Position numbers and translations under genes: made by a program | Assembly: GCA_001603115.1 (NCBI GenBank) | Contig: LVBG01000005.1 | Coordinates: 1-63,256, forward strand | Length of the DNA: 63,256 bases | DNA from: Spirochaetales bacterium Spiro_05 | GTDB lineage: Bacteria; Spirochaetota; Spirochaetia; Sphaerochaetales; Sphaerochaetaceae | Direction: 5' to 3' | Shown: positions 51,030 through 59,207 of the stretch, one piece after another | Layout of the letters: every line of letters starts with the position of its first letter | How positions within the stretch are numbered: the first letter of the stretch is position 1 | Notes under the pieces: generated by a model | Seen by the model: only the letters and a program-made list of their open reading frames with translations | What the model was told of the DNA's origin: nothing | The model's database searches: none

Positions 51030-51737
51030 TTATCCTTTCAGACGAAGCAGGGTCTCATCCTCAGGCATACCGAGGTTCTTGTAGTGCTGGGTGCGTACCT
51101 TGATATCTTCCTCAAGCTGGTTGCGGGCGTATTTGATGACGCTTTCTGCCACCTCGAGGGGAATGACCAACACCCCGTCATCATCAGCACAGATGATGTC
51201 ACCAGGGCATACGGTAACCCCAGCACAGACGATGGGGACATTGACTGCACCCCACTCCACCCTGCCGTAGGCGTGGGTGAAGGTCCGCTTGGTGCAAAAC
51301 ACCGGAGCCATCTCCATGTTTGCCTCATAGCTGTCACGGCACCCGCCGTCGACGATGGTTCCCTCAATGCCGCGTTCCATCATGGTCAGGGCAATCTCGG
51401 AGCCCCAGACTCCACCGCGAACTCCGGCCATATCGATGCAGATGACCATGTCTTTTGCATTCTCGGTGGTGACAGTGTCAACGAACTGGTAGATGTTCTC
51501 ACACCCTTTCTGCAGCTCGTCCCTCCACTGCTCCACGCTTTCGCAGGTGACCACCTTGTCACGCTTGGGCACCAGCTTGACGGTATGGGCGAAGCCCTTG
51601 AATTCGATGCCGCTCCTGATCGGGCGCATCGACTCATCCATGGTTCCCTTATCCACCAGACCCAGGGCATCCATGGCATCGCTGAGGTCTGCACAGCGGT
51701 ATTTTCGGATCTCGTTCAGCAACTCTGTCTTGGTCAT
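51030..51737 (-). CDS. RraA/HMG-aldolase family protein
   Basis: 235 residues. The RraA-like fold, shared by 4-hydroxy-4-methyl-2-oxoglutarate aldolase and RNase E inhibitor RraA, shows in YRCADLSDAMDALGLVDKGTM, VDGGCRDSYEA with the substrate arginine, PIVCAGVTVCPGDIICADDDGVLVIP. Most such proteins in catabolic operons are aldolases or oxaloacetate decarboxylases. It stands between the ABC permease and the unassigned glycosidase, five bases away from the latter, so it belongs to the xylan unit, but its substrate is unknown. Confidence 0.85.
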   Translation of the reverse strand: MTKTELLNEIRKYRCADLSDAMDALGLVDKGTMDESMRPIRSGIEFKGFAHTVKLVPKRDKVVTCESVEQWRDELQKGCENIYQFVDTVTTENAKDMVICIDMAGVRGGVWGSEIALTMMERGIEGTIVDGGCRDSYEANMEMAPVFCTKRTFTHAYGRVEWGAVNVPIVCAGVTVCPGDIICADDDGVLVIPLEVAESVIKYARNQLEEDIKVRTQHYKNLGMPEDETLLRLKG

Positions 51738-51755
51738 AATAGTCCTCCTCTTGTA

Positions 51756-52610
51756 CTAGCCCTTGACCGATCCAGCGGTCAGGCCTTCGATGAAATTCCG
51801 GTTGAAGATGAGATAGACCACGATCATGGGGATCAGGGCTATCGAGGAACCTGCAAGCATCAGGTTCCATGAGGTTGCCGCCTCACCACTGCTCTTCAGT
51901 TCCATGATGCCGACGATGAGCGGCATGCGCTTGGGATTGGAAAGGGTGAATACGAGGGGCATCAGATAGTCGTTCCAGCTGTGACGGAACTCCAGGATGG
52001 CGATGGTCGCAACCAGGGGTTTGAGCAGCGGAAGGATCATGGTGTGGTAAATCTGGAAGAACGAGCAGCCGTCGAGCATGGCCGACTCATCGATCTCGTA
52101 GCTGATCGTCCTGATGTACGCCCTGGCAATGAAGAGGTTGGTTACGTTCAAGCCAAAGACACGGATGATGATGACGCCCCACAGCGACTTGTTGATGCCG
52201 AAGAACTTGGCGATCACGAAGACCGGGTAGAGGGTCAGGCTTCCGAGGGAGACGAACATCGAGGAGACGACCAAGGTGAAGATAAGGTTCTTTCCCTTGA
52301 AGTGGCCCCGCTCAAAGACGTAGCCGGCGATGGTACAGCTGATGATGGTCCCCAGCACGATGCTTCCCGACATGAAGAGGGAGTTGAGCGTATACTGGGA
52401 AAAGTTGGCGATCTGCCACGCCTGCTTGTAGTTGTCCAGTACGAACTTGCGGGGAAAGAGCCTATTGCCCTCGGTCAGCAGTTCCATATTCCCCTTGAAG
52501 GAACCCAGGAGGGTGTAGAGCACGGGAAAGATGGCCACGATGAAAACCAGGGTTAAAACCGAATAGATCAGCAGCTTGGAAAGGGTTCGTTGCAGTATGT
52601 GCTTTTTCAT
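51756..52610 (-). CDS. ABC sugar transporter permease, MalG type (xylo-oligosaccharide locus)
   Basis: 284 residues with six membrane spans. The EAA loop is DESAMLDGCSFFQIYHTMILPLLKP; the C-terminal end NRNFIEGLTAGSVKG is usual for the type. It pairs with the MalF-type gene nine bases upstream. No ABC ATPase gene lies in the operon. Confidence 0.92.
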   Translation of the reverse strand: MKKHILQRTLSKLLIYSVLTLVFIVAIFPVLYTLLGSFKGNMELLTEGNRLFPRKFVLDNYKQAWQIANFSQYTLNSLFMSGSIVLGTIISCTIAGYVFERGHFKGKNLIFTLVVSSMFVSLGSLTLYPVFVIAKFFGINKSLWGVIIIRVFGLNVTNLFIARAYIRTISYEIDESAMLDGCSFFQIYHTMILPLLKPLVATIAILEFRHSWNDYLMPLVFTLSNPKRMPLIVGIMELKSSGEAATSWNLMLAGSSIALIPMIVVYLIFNRNFIEGLTAGSVKG

Positions 52611-52619
52611 GGTCTCCCC

Positions 52620-53537
52620 CTAGTCCATGCTGTGGCCGAGCTTGTGGCTGGTCTTCAGGTAGACCAACGAGACAAGGGCCAGGATGATGCCGGTGATCAG
52701 TGCCATTGCCGAAGCAAAGCCTACCGAGACGGTTCGCCCGTCATAGCCGAAGAAGTACTTGAATACATACGTCATGACCACCTCGGTCTGCCCTGCAGGC
52801 TGGCCGTTGGTCGATGCGAGGATGAGGTCGGCCATCTTCAGGCTTCCCACGATTGCCATCAGGACAACCACCTGGAAGGTGGGCCCGATCATAGGCAGGG
52901 TAATGTGGAAGAACTTGCGTGCACTGGAGATGCCGTCGATATCGGCACTCTCGTACAGCTCCTTGGGCACACTCTGCAGCGCCATGAGGAAGAAGATCAT
53001 GTTGATCCCGTAGTTGTTCCAGACCGATGCGATGCCAAGCACCAGCATGGCCGACCACTTGCGGCTGAACCAGCTGATGGGCCGGGCGATCCATCCGATG
53101 TTGAGCAACATCTCGTTGATGATGCCGTTGAAGGAAGCAAACATCAGGCTGAAGATCAGGCCGGTGATCGCGGTGCTGATGATGGCAGGAAGGAAGAGCA
53201 TGACCCGAAAGAAGCCGGTGCCCTTCAGCGCCTTGTTCAAGAAGACCGCCAGAAGCAGGGCAAGGGGAATCTCCACCGCAAGCTTTCCGAAGCTGAGGAT
53301 GAAGGCGTTTCCCAAGGACTTCCAGTAGGGTAGGTCTCGGGTGAAGATGCGCACGAAGTTCTCCAATCCGATCCAGGTTTCCGTGAAGCCGTTGGACTGG
53401 TAGAAGGAGTAGCGCAGGATGTAGAAGATCGGTACATAGGTGAAGAGAAAAAAGCCGATCAGCATCGGGGCAAGCATCACAACCGCTTGCACCGAGTTGG
53501 GATCATACTTGGGTTTGGTCAGGGGATTTGTTCTCAT
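52620..53537 (-). CDS. ABC sugar transporter permease, MalF type (xylo-oligosaccharide locus)
   Basis: 305 residues with six membrane spans. The EAA loop YESADIDGISSARKFFHITLPMIGP and the first span FFLFTYVPIFYILRYSFYQ are typical. Together with the MalG-type subunit it should carry xylo-oligosaccharides. It overlaps the FAD oxidoreductase stop by four bases, so that enzyme is coupled to the permease. Confidence 0.92.
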   Translation of the reverse strand: MRTNPLTKPKYDPNSVQAVVMLAPMLIGFFLFTYVPIFYILRYSFYQSNGFTETWIGLENFVRIFTRDLPYWKSLGNAFILSFGKLAVEIPLALLLAVFLNKALKGTGFFRVMLFLPAIISTAITGLIFSLMFASFNGIINEMLLNIGWIARPISWFSRKWSAMLVLGIASVWNNYGINMIFFLMALQSVPKELYESADIDGISSARKFFHITLPMIGPTFQVVVLMAIVGSLKMADLILASTNGQPAGQTEVVMTYVFKYFFGYDGRTVSVGFASAMALITGIILALVSLVYLKTSHKLGHSMD

Positions 53538-54898
53538 GCTCCCTCCTTCGAAGGAATATTCAGTCCGAGTGAGCGCAGCCGATCCTGGAGCTCAGCAATA
53601 CAGACATCCTTTGGTTCGCAAGCTCCCTTCACTGCCAAGGCTGCCCCCACTCCGGCGCCTTGGCCGGTCATCATGCACAGCGAGATGGCCCGCACCCCGC
53701 TTTCGGCCACATGATCGGCAGAAATACAACGACCTGCCACCAACAGGTTGTCCACCCCGAGGGGAATAAGGGATGCATAGGGTATCTCAAAGGTCCGTTC
53801 GTCCACTACATGCTCATAGATGTGACCGGCAAAGCCCTTGCCTTCCACCGAACCATTGCCATCCATGTATGCATCGGGGGCGAGCATGTCGTAGAACCGG
53901 GGGAAGACGGCGATGACATCGTCGAAGTGCCGGTTCGACTCCATGTCTTCAATCGTAAGCTTGTAACAGCCGTGGATCCTCCGACTGTCCCGAAATCCGA
54001 TTTCGGGGGCGATGGAGGCGATCTCGATGTTTTTCAGTTCGTCATAGGTACGCTTGAGGTAGTGATAGATGTCATACACATAGGTCCGGCACTCCATCTC
54101 CCCTTTGGAGAGGTCTTGGATGTCGGTGGGGTCGAGGCCGTAGGCGCAGGAGTAGTTTACATAGGAGATGAGCCCTCCGTGGGTAAGCCTTCCGAAGGGA
54201 AGGTCCTGGCGCTTGCAGGCAAGTGCTGTTTCCCCTGCGCGGTAGGCTGCCTTGAACTGCCTGCCGATCTCAGACAATCCATCACGACCGTTCTCGAGGA
54301 GTTTCCGGGTATCGGCACCGCTGAGCCTGAGCGAGACTGTCCCAGGTTGGCACAGATGATCGCCCTCACGACCCTGGTCGTAGCCGACCCCGCTAGCGTA
54401 GGCAACGTCAGCATCGCCGGTGGTATCGATGTACTGCCTGGCTTGGATGGCCTGGGGACCCTGCTTGGTCTGCACGATGACGCCAAGAATGGAAGAGCCC
54501 TCCATGATCACCTCGTTGACGAGGGCATGGAAGAGGACGGTGATGCCTTCTTCCTGGACCAGCTTGTCCAAGTAAAGCTTCAGGTATTCGCTGCTGAAGG
54601 CCTTCTGGTTGTATGATCTTGCGTTGTCATTGCCGTACTCCTCATAGCAGCGCCTTTCAATCTCTGCATAGAGGCCTTCGGCCTTGAACGGCGTGTTTCG
54701 GAGGAAGTAGTTGCAATTCTCCACATAACTTGCAGTGATGTTCCCCCCAAGGAATGCGCGTTTCTCCAAGAGGATGACGTCCATCCCCTCCCTGGCAGCA
54801 GAGACGGCGGCACCAAGGCCTGCCGGACCTCCCCCGATTACCAGTACATCACACATCTTGAGCAGCGGAATCTCCCGCTCTTTTCGTACCAATGCCAT
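53534..54898 (-). CDS. FAD-dependent oxidoreductase (FAD_oxidored family)
   Basis: 454 residues. The dinucleotide motif CDVLVIGGGPAGLGAAVSAAREGMDVILLEK, the GGNITASYV loop, a central YIDTTGDADVAYASG and the C-terminal LLVAGRCISADHVAESGVRAI segment are characteristic of this FAD family. No membrane span. It may oxidise or reduce a sugar or sugar acid, but members in sugar loci are uncharacterised. Its gene is inserted between the binding-protein gene and the permease genes of one importer, with a hairpin in the 66-base gap upstream. Confidence 0.87.
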   Translation of the reverse strand: MALVRKEREIPLLKMCDVLVIGGGPAGLGAAVSAAREGMDVILLEKRAFLGGNITASYVENCNYFLRNTPFKAEGLYAEIERRCYEEYGNDNARSYNQKAFSSEYLKLYLDKLVQEEGITVLFHALVNEVIMEGSSILGVIVQTKQGPQAIQARQYIDTTGDADVAYASGVGYDQGREGDHLCQPGTVSLRLSGADTRKLLENGRDGLSEIGRQFKAAYRAGETALACKRQDLPFGRLTHGGLISYVNYSCAYGLDPTDIQDLSKGEMECRTYVYDIYHYLKRTYDELKNIEIASIAPEIGFRDSRRIHGCYKLTIEDMESNRHFDDVIAVFPRFYDMLAPDAYMDGNGSVEGKGFAGHIYEHVVDERTFEIPYASLIPLGVDNLLVAGRCISADHVAESGVRAISLCMMTGQGAGVGAALAVKGACEPKDVCIAELQDRLRSLGLNIPSKEGA

Positions 54899-54914
54899 AC
54901 AACCTCCAAACGAA

Positions 54915-54945
54915 GGCCACTCCCGGCCCGAAAGCCGGGGGTGAC
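54915..54945 (-). promoter_or_regulatory. Intercistronic hairpin after the ABC binding-protein gene
   Basis: GGCCACTCCCGGC pairs with GCCGGGGGTGACC across a six-base loop (one wobble or mismatch and one outer mismatch). It lies between the binding-protein stop at 54965 and the FAD gene start at 54898. Confidence 0.65.
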
Positions 54946-54964
54946 CAAAAATTACTCTTGATGC

Positions 54965-56329
54965 TTACTTGCTTCTCTGAGCGGTGACGCCCGGAGCCAG
55001 GGTGTACAGGTTCAGCTTCTCAGCAGGAAGCTTGGACAGTGCACTGTTGTAACGCTTGTCAACGTCTGCCATCCTTGCCTTTACGTCGTCGAGCCTGGGG
55101 TTGGTCCACATATTCACGAGCACTTCGCGATAGGAGGGACCCTCGAGCTGGATCAGTGTATCGGGTACGGGAGGCATGGCGAACACTTCGTCAAACTGGG
55201 CGAACTCTTTCCAACCCTTGAGGGTAGGCTCGTTCTTGGCCATAGCGGTTGCCTGGCTGCGGATGGGAATGTAGAGACCTTGCTCATACATGGCGGCGGT
55301 ATTCTCATCGGCATAGAAGAACTCAAGAACCTTCAGGACCTTTTCAGGATGCTTGCGGGCATTGACACCAACGCAGAGGAGGTTGGTCGGGTTGCCGAAG
55401 CGCTTGAAAGTCTCCTGATTGGCACTGAACTTGGGAATGTCGATGACAACCCAGTCGAAGGCAGCAGGGAACTGCTTGGTGTAGACAGCGCAGTCGAAGC
55501 TTGCAGCCCCGATCATGCCGATGCGGCCTGCTGCGAACTGTGCGCGGATTCCGTCACCATCGAGAACCTCGAAGCCGGGGAATACCGAACCATCGGCAAC
55601 CATCTGGTCGATTGTCTCGATGAGGGGGTTGTAATCGGAGTAAGCAAACTGCTTCTTATTCCAGTCATACCCATAATGGCCGACATTCTGGCCGTTGGGC
55701 ATGGTATAGAAGCTGCTGATCGTCCACAAGGTGCTGGAAAGACCGAGGCCGTATGCCTTGCCGTTGGATTTGTCGGTGACGATCTTGGCAACTCTTCTGA
55801 CGTCCGCCCAGGTCTTCGGATAGTCTGCTTCCGTCAGGCCGACCTGCTTGAAGAGGTCCTTGTTGATGACAAACCCATAGGTGGTCAGGTTGTACGGCAG
55901 GGTGTAGGTCTTGCCGTTGAAAATGTGAGCCTGCTTGGAGAGCATCGGCTTGAACTTGTTGAGCAGATTCTCACTTCCGGGCAGCTCTTCAATGGGTACG
56001 AGGAAGCCGCTGTCAACAAATCCCTGCATCCACTTCGAGTCGGAGCGATAGAGGTCCGGTGCTTCACCGGCCTGCGCTGCGATCTTGATGGTGTCGGAGA
56101 AGTTGCCACCGAAAATCTTGTACTCGATGAAAATGCCGAGTTCTTTTCCCTCGCCGTTGTTGAAAGCATCAATCTGAGCTCTGCGCAGAGTTTCCTCGTG
56201 GGCATTGTCAGACCAGACGGTGATCACTTCCGGCGCTGCTTCCTTGGCTGCTGCTTCTTTCGTTCCCTGTGCAAAGACGAGGGACGTGAGCAGTGCCAAT
56301 GCAAGACACACTACCAAAAACTTTTTCAT
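54965..56329 (-). CDS. ABC sugar transporter solute-binding protein (xylo-oligosaccharide locus)
   Basis: 454 residues from MKKFLVVCLALAL; AGGAGGACCAT precedes this ATG, and the longer start at 56350 would spoil the signal peptide. The signal peptide ends near LVFAQGTKEA. The mature part is a family 1 sugar-binding protein: EVITVWSDNAHEETLRRAQIDAF, GEAPDLYRSDSKWMQGFVDSGFLVPIEEL, YTLPYNLTTYGFVINKDLF. In this locus it probably binds xylo-oligosaccharides. It is placed 39 bases after the GH52 gene. Confidence 0.92.
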   Translation of the reverse strand: MKKFLVVCLALALLTSLVFAQGTKEAAAKEAAPEVITVWSDNAHEETLRRAQIDAFNNGEGKELGIFIEYKIFGGNFSDTIKIAAQAGEAPDLYRSDSKWMQGFVDSGFLVPIEELPGSENLLNKFKPMLSKQAHIFNGKTYTLPYNLTTYGFVINKDLFKQVGLTEADYPKTWADVRRVAKIVTDKSNGKAYGLGLSSTLWTISSFYTMPNGQNVGHYGYDWNKKQFAYSDYNPLIETIDQMVADGSVFPGFEVLDGDGIRAQFAAGRIGMIGAASFDCAVYTKQFPAAFDWVVIDIPKFSANQETFKRFGNPTNLLCVGVNARKHPEKVLKVLEFFYADENTAAMYEQGLYIPIRSQATAMAKNEPTLKGWKEFAQFDEVFAMPPVPDTLIQLEGPSYREVLVNMWTNPRLDDVKARMADVDKRYNSALSKLPAEKLNLYTLAPGVTAQRSK

Positions 56330-56368
56330 ATGGTCCTCCTTTTGGATCACTGAAGTTCGTATGGTGAC

Positions 56369-58471
56369 TCACCTTCCCTTTGGTAGGGAGAGATGAGAAA
56401 AGGCGCAAGATCCAAGCATCCAGAGTATCGAGGTGACAAGCCTGGGATAGAGTCGGGAACCCAAGTCCTTTCCGCTGGTGCTGTCCACCTGGTCGGTCAT
56501 ACCATGGATGCTGTGTGTTCCGAAGAGCCAGTGACAGTGCTGCTGCTCGCGGCGTACCAGATGGTCGTCGATACCAAGCAGATTCGAGGCAACGAACTGG
56601 TTGAGAAAGATCTTGCTCAGCCAGGTGTTGTTGCTTGTTGAGGAGAGCTTCCACCCTCCGCTTACAGCGTCGATGCAACGACCTTCCTTGAGGACGGTCA
56701 TCAAGTGAAGTCTGAGCGTGGACAAAAAGTGCTGGTTCCTCCCCTGAAGGTCCACCTCTTGTGCTGCTCCGCAAAAATAGGGGTACACCAGCCCTTCAAC
56801 GGCAGGGATGATCATCGAGCGGTTTCCACTTTCAAAGACTGCAGGGATGTACTGTTCATCCTCAAGAAAGTAGCTGCACACCGTCGTGGCTATCGTGTCG
56901 GCCATACTGGTGGCCGCTTCACATTTTGCCCGATCGTCGAGCTTGGCAAAAAGCGAAGCGAGACTATGGAAGGTTCCCCACGCTTTGACAGCCAGATAGA
57001 GGTTGTTTCTCGCCTGACCAAGGCTGACGTCCAAGGAGTCATAGGTGGTGATCTCGGATCCCTCCTCACAGCGGGAAGAGTCGCAGTCCATGATGCCATC
57101 ACCATTCTGGTCACGGGCAATGAGGGAGGAGAGGATCCTGGCGAAGGTCATCCGCATCTCCTTGGCCCAGAGCAGATCACCGGTATTGTGCACATAGAGG
57201 CAGGCGGTCAGGGCCCAGTTCAGGGTCTCCTCATAGCTCATGTAGCTGAAGCAGTCGACCAGATTGGGTAGCTCATACACCGAGTACCCTTTTACCGAGA
57301 AGCTGTCAGCAACCCCTTGGTCGTGGCAAAAGGCCAAACCCTGGCTGTCTGTGTAGGATGAGCGCTCCAGGAGGAACTCCAACTCCAACCGCAGCGTCCA
57401 GGAGGAGAACGCGAGTTCCCAAAAGGCTTGGTCAACCACCAGATCGAGCGTGTTCATCATCCGATACTCACCCTCATTGACGATGAAGAGCGGACGACCC
57501 AGGTTGTCAAGCAAGAGCTCGGTACTTGCATTGTATGCATGGGCGGCGTTTGCGATGAGCAGTTTCTGATCAGAAGAGAGAGGACACTCATCCAAAAGCT
57601 GGTCCATCTCCTGGGCTTGGCGCTGGCGCTTGCGCAACAGCGAAAGCCCGTGCTCAAGAACATCCTCAAGATCACAAAAAAGGGAGGCATAGTAGCGTTG
57701 TGTTGCCAACAGTGAGGTGACCACCCCACTCTCATAGACACCCAGTACCAGCGTGAACGTTCGCTTGGTTCTGGGGGCAACCTCAAAAAGCAGGCCGCCT
57801 TCCTCACTGAGACGCTTGATGACAGGACTCTGTTGCCGGGTAAAAGCAGCGGCGAGGCAGTCCCAATCGAGAATTTCTGATACAGCATCGTCTGCAAGGG
57901 TGGCAAATCCATAGCCAGTGCCACAGGCAAGTCCGAGCAACCTGCCATCGGTGGAGTCGGAGAGGACACGCATCACACTCTGCATGCCAAAGAACCCATG
58001 GAGAGGAGACTGTTCCTTGGTGTTGTCAAAGGTGAGACTGATCATCAAAGTCGGACAGAAGTCGTCCCTGAGGGTGGCGATGGAAGCCTGATGGGGATCG
58101 CTCTTTGCTCCAAAGAAGGAGCTGATGACCATGCTCATCTTCTGGGCACGGAACGTCTCACTGCCAAGTCTTACGCTTCTGCTGATCTCATCGAAAGCGA
58201 AGAAGCTGTATGGCTTCTGAGCCTCTCCGGCTTCCTTCTTTGCAGTGAAGGCAGTGGAGCCGTCGAAATGCTCCCCTTCGCTCATGAAAGGCAAAAGCTT
58301 GCCGGGTTGGCCATCTTGGGCATAGCCGATGTAGAGATGATGTGCCAAAGGCTTGACGCCTGCAAGACAGAAGCCACCGCCCTTTCCTTGCTTACCAAGG
58401 ACGAACGAGGCGTATGCACCCCAGATTCCATGCTGTGAATAGTAGTCTTGGTAGGCAGGCTGGTCAGTCAT
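56369..58471 (-). CDS. GH52 beta-xylosidase
   Basis: 700 residues, close to the 700-705 of characterised GH52 enzymes. The nucleophile glutamate lies at E333 in FIVNEGEYRMMNTLDL and the acid aspartate in ITTYDSLDVSLGQARNN (about 478-481). GIWGAYASFVLGKQGKGGG, NRSMIIPAVEGLVYPYF, GGWKLSSTSNNTWLSKIF and YPRLVTSILWMLG also match the family. It frees xylose from xylo-oligosaccharides with retention of configuration. There is no signal peptide, so action is cytoplasmic. GGGAG precedes the ATG. It directly follows the two-component genes that likely control it. Confidence 0.93.
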   Translation of the reverse strand: MTDQPAYQDYYSQHGIWGAYASFVLGKQGKGGGFCLAGVKPLAHHLYIGYAQDGQPGKLLPFMSEGEHFDGSTAFTAKKEAGEAQKPYSFFAFDEISRSVRLGSETFRAQKMSMVISSFFGAKSDPHQASIATLRDDFCPTLMISLTFDNTKEQSPLHGFFGMQSVMRVLSDSTDGRLLGLACGTGYGFATLADDAVSEILDWDCLAAAFTRQQSPVIKRLSEEGGLLFEVAPRTKRTFTLVLGVYESGVVTSLLATQRYYASLFCDLEDVLEHGLSLLRKRQRQAQEMDQLLDECPLSSDQKLLIANAAHAYNASTELLLDNLGRPLFIVNEGEYRMMNTLDLVVDQAFWELAFSSWTLRLELEFLLERSSYTDSQGLAFCHDQGVADSFSVKGYSVYELPNLVDCFSYMSYEETLNWALTACLYVHNTGDLLWAKEMRMTFARILSSLIARDQNGDGIMDCDSSRCEEGSEITTYDSLDVSLGQARNNLYLAVKAWGTFHSLASLFAKLDDRAKCEAATSMADTIATTVCSYFLEDEQYIPAVFESGNRSMIIPAVEGLVYPYFCGAAQEVDLQGRNQHFLSTLRLHLMTVLKEGRCIDAVSGGWKLSSTSNNTWLSKIFLNQFVASNLLGIDDHLVRREQQHCHWLFGTHSIHGMTDQVDSTSGKDLGSRLYPRLVTSILWMLGSCAFSHLSLPKGR

Positions 58472-58555
58472 AGAGCTCCCTTTGTCTCTACGCTACCATG
58501 CGACTTTTTCCTACGATATAGGAGCATTTGCCCTATGGCGTATCAGTAAATCTTC

Positions 58556-59197
58556 CTATACACGTGTCTTATCAACATACCAATGGACGGCAAACCGACG
58601 CAGTTCACTGGCTGAGAGCAACCCCAGCTTCTGCTTGATGTGGTCTTGGTGGGTGTGTACCGTCTTCACCGAGATAGTGAGGCTGGAAGCTATCTCCAAG
58701 GCCCCATACCCCTTGCCGATAAGCCCGAGGATCTCAAGTTCTCGTTCACTGAGCCGCTCGACATGAGAGTCGTTGCCGGTTGCAAACCGTTCGACCAGAC
58801 GGTCCTTGAGGTTCTGGCTGATACCCAACTGCCCTTCCAAGATCAGGCGGATGGAGTGGATGAGCACCTCCGGTGCCTCATGCTTCATGACATAGCCATG
58901 CGAGCCAGCCTTGAGGGCACGCTCACCGTACAGGCTCTCATCATGCATGGAGACCACCAACATTTTCAGGGAGGGATAGGCATGCTTGCACTCACTGACC
59001 AGGGTAAGCCCATTCTCATCCTGCAGAGAGATGTCGATGATGGCCAAGGTAGGCTTGACGTGGGCGAGCAGCTGCCTTGCCTCCTCAATGGTGGAGGCCT
59101 CTCCTATGCAACGGAGTCCTAGGCGTTCCTGCACCAATGCACTGATACCGCTGCGATAGAGTGGATGGTCGTCGATGATCACAAAACTTCCCAACAT
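58556..59197 (-). CDS. NarL/LuxR-type response regulator
   Basis: 213 residues. The receiver domain (1-120) has the acidic pair at residues 9-10, phosphoacceptor D55 in LAIIDISL, and the KAGSHGYVMK lysine. The LuxR-type helix-turn-helix (about 145-205) reads LSERELEILGLIGKGYGALEIASSLTISVKTVHTHQDHIKQKLG. It should be phosphorylated by the histidine kinase ten bases upstream and control the xylan genes downstream, beginning with GH52. A short ATAGG...CCTAT inverted repeat near 58519-58538 may be its site. Confidence 0.92.
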   Translation of the reverse strand: MLGSFVIIDDHPLYRSGISALVQERLGLRCIGEASTIEEARQLLAHVKPTLAIIDISLQDENGLTLVSECKHAYPSLKMLVVSMHDESLYGERALKAGSHGYVMKHEAPEVLIHSIRLILEGQLGISQNLKDRLVERFATGNDSHVERLSERELEILGLIGKGYGALEIASSLTISVKTVHTHQDHIKQKLGLLSASELRRFAVHWYVDKTRV

Positions 59198-59207
59198 GCT
59201 GTCCTTC

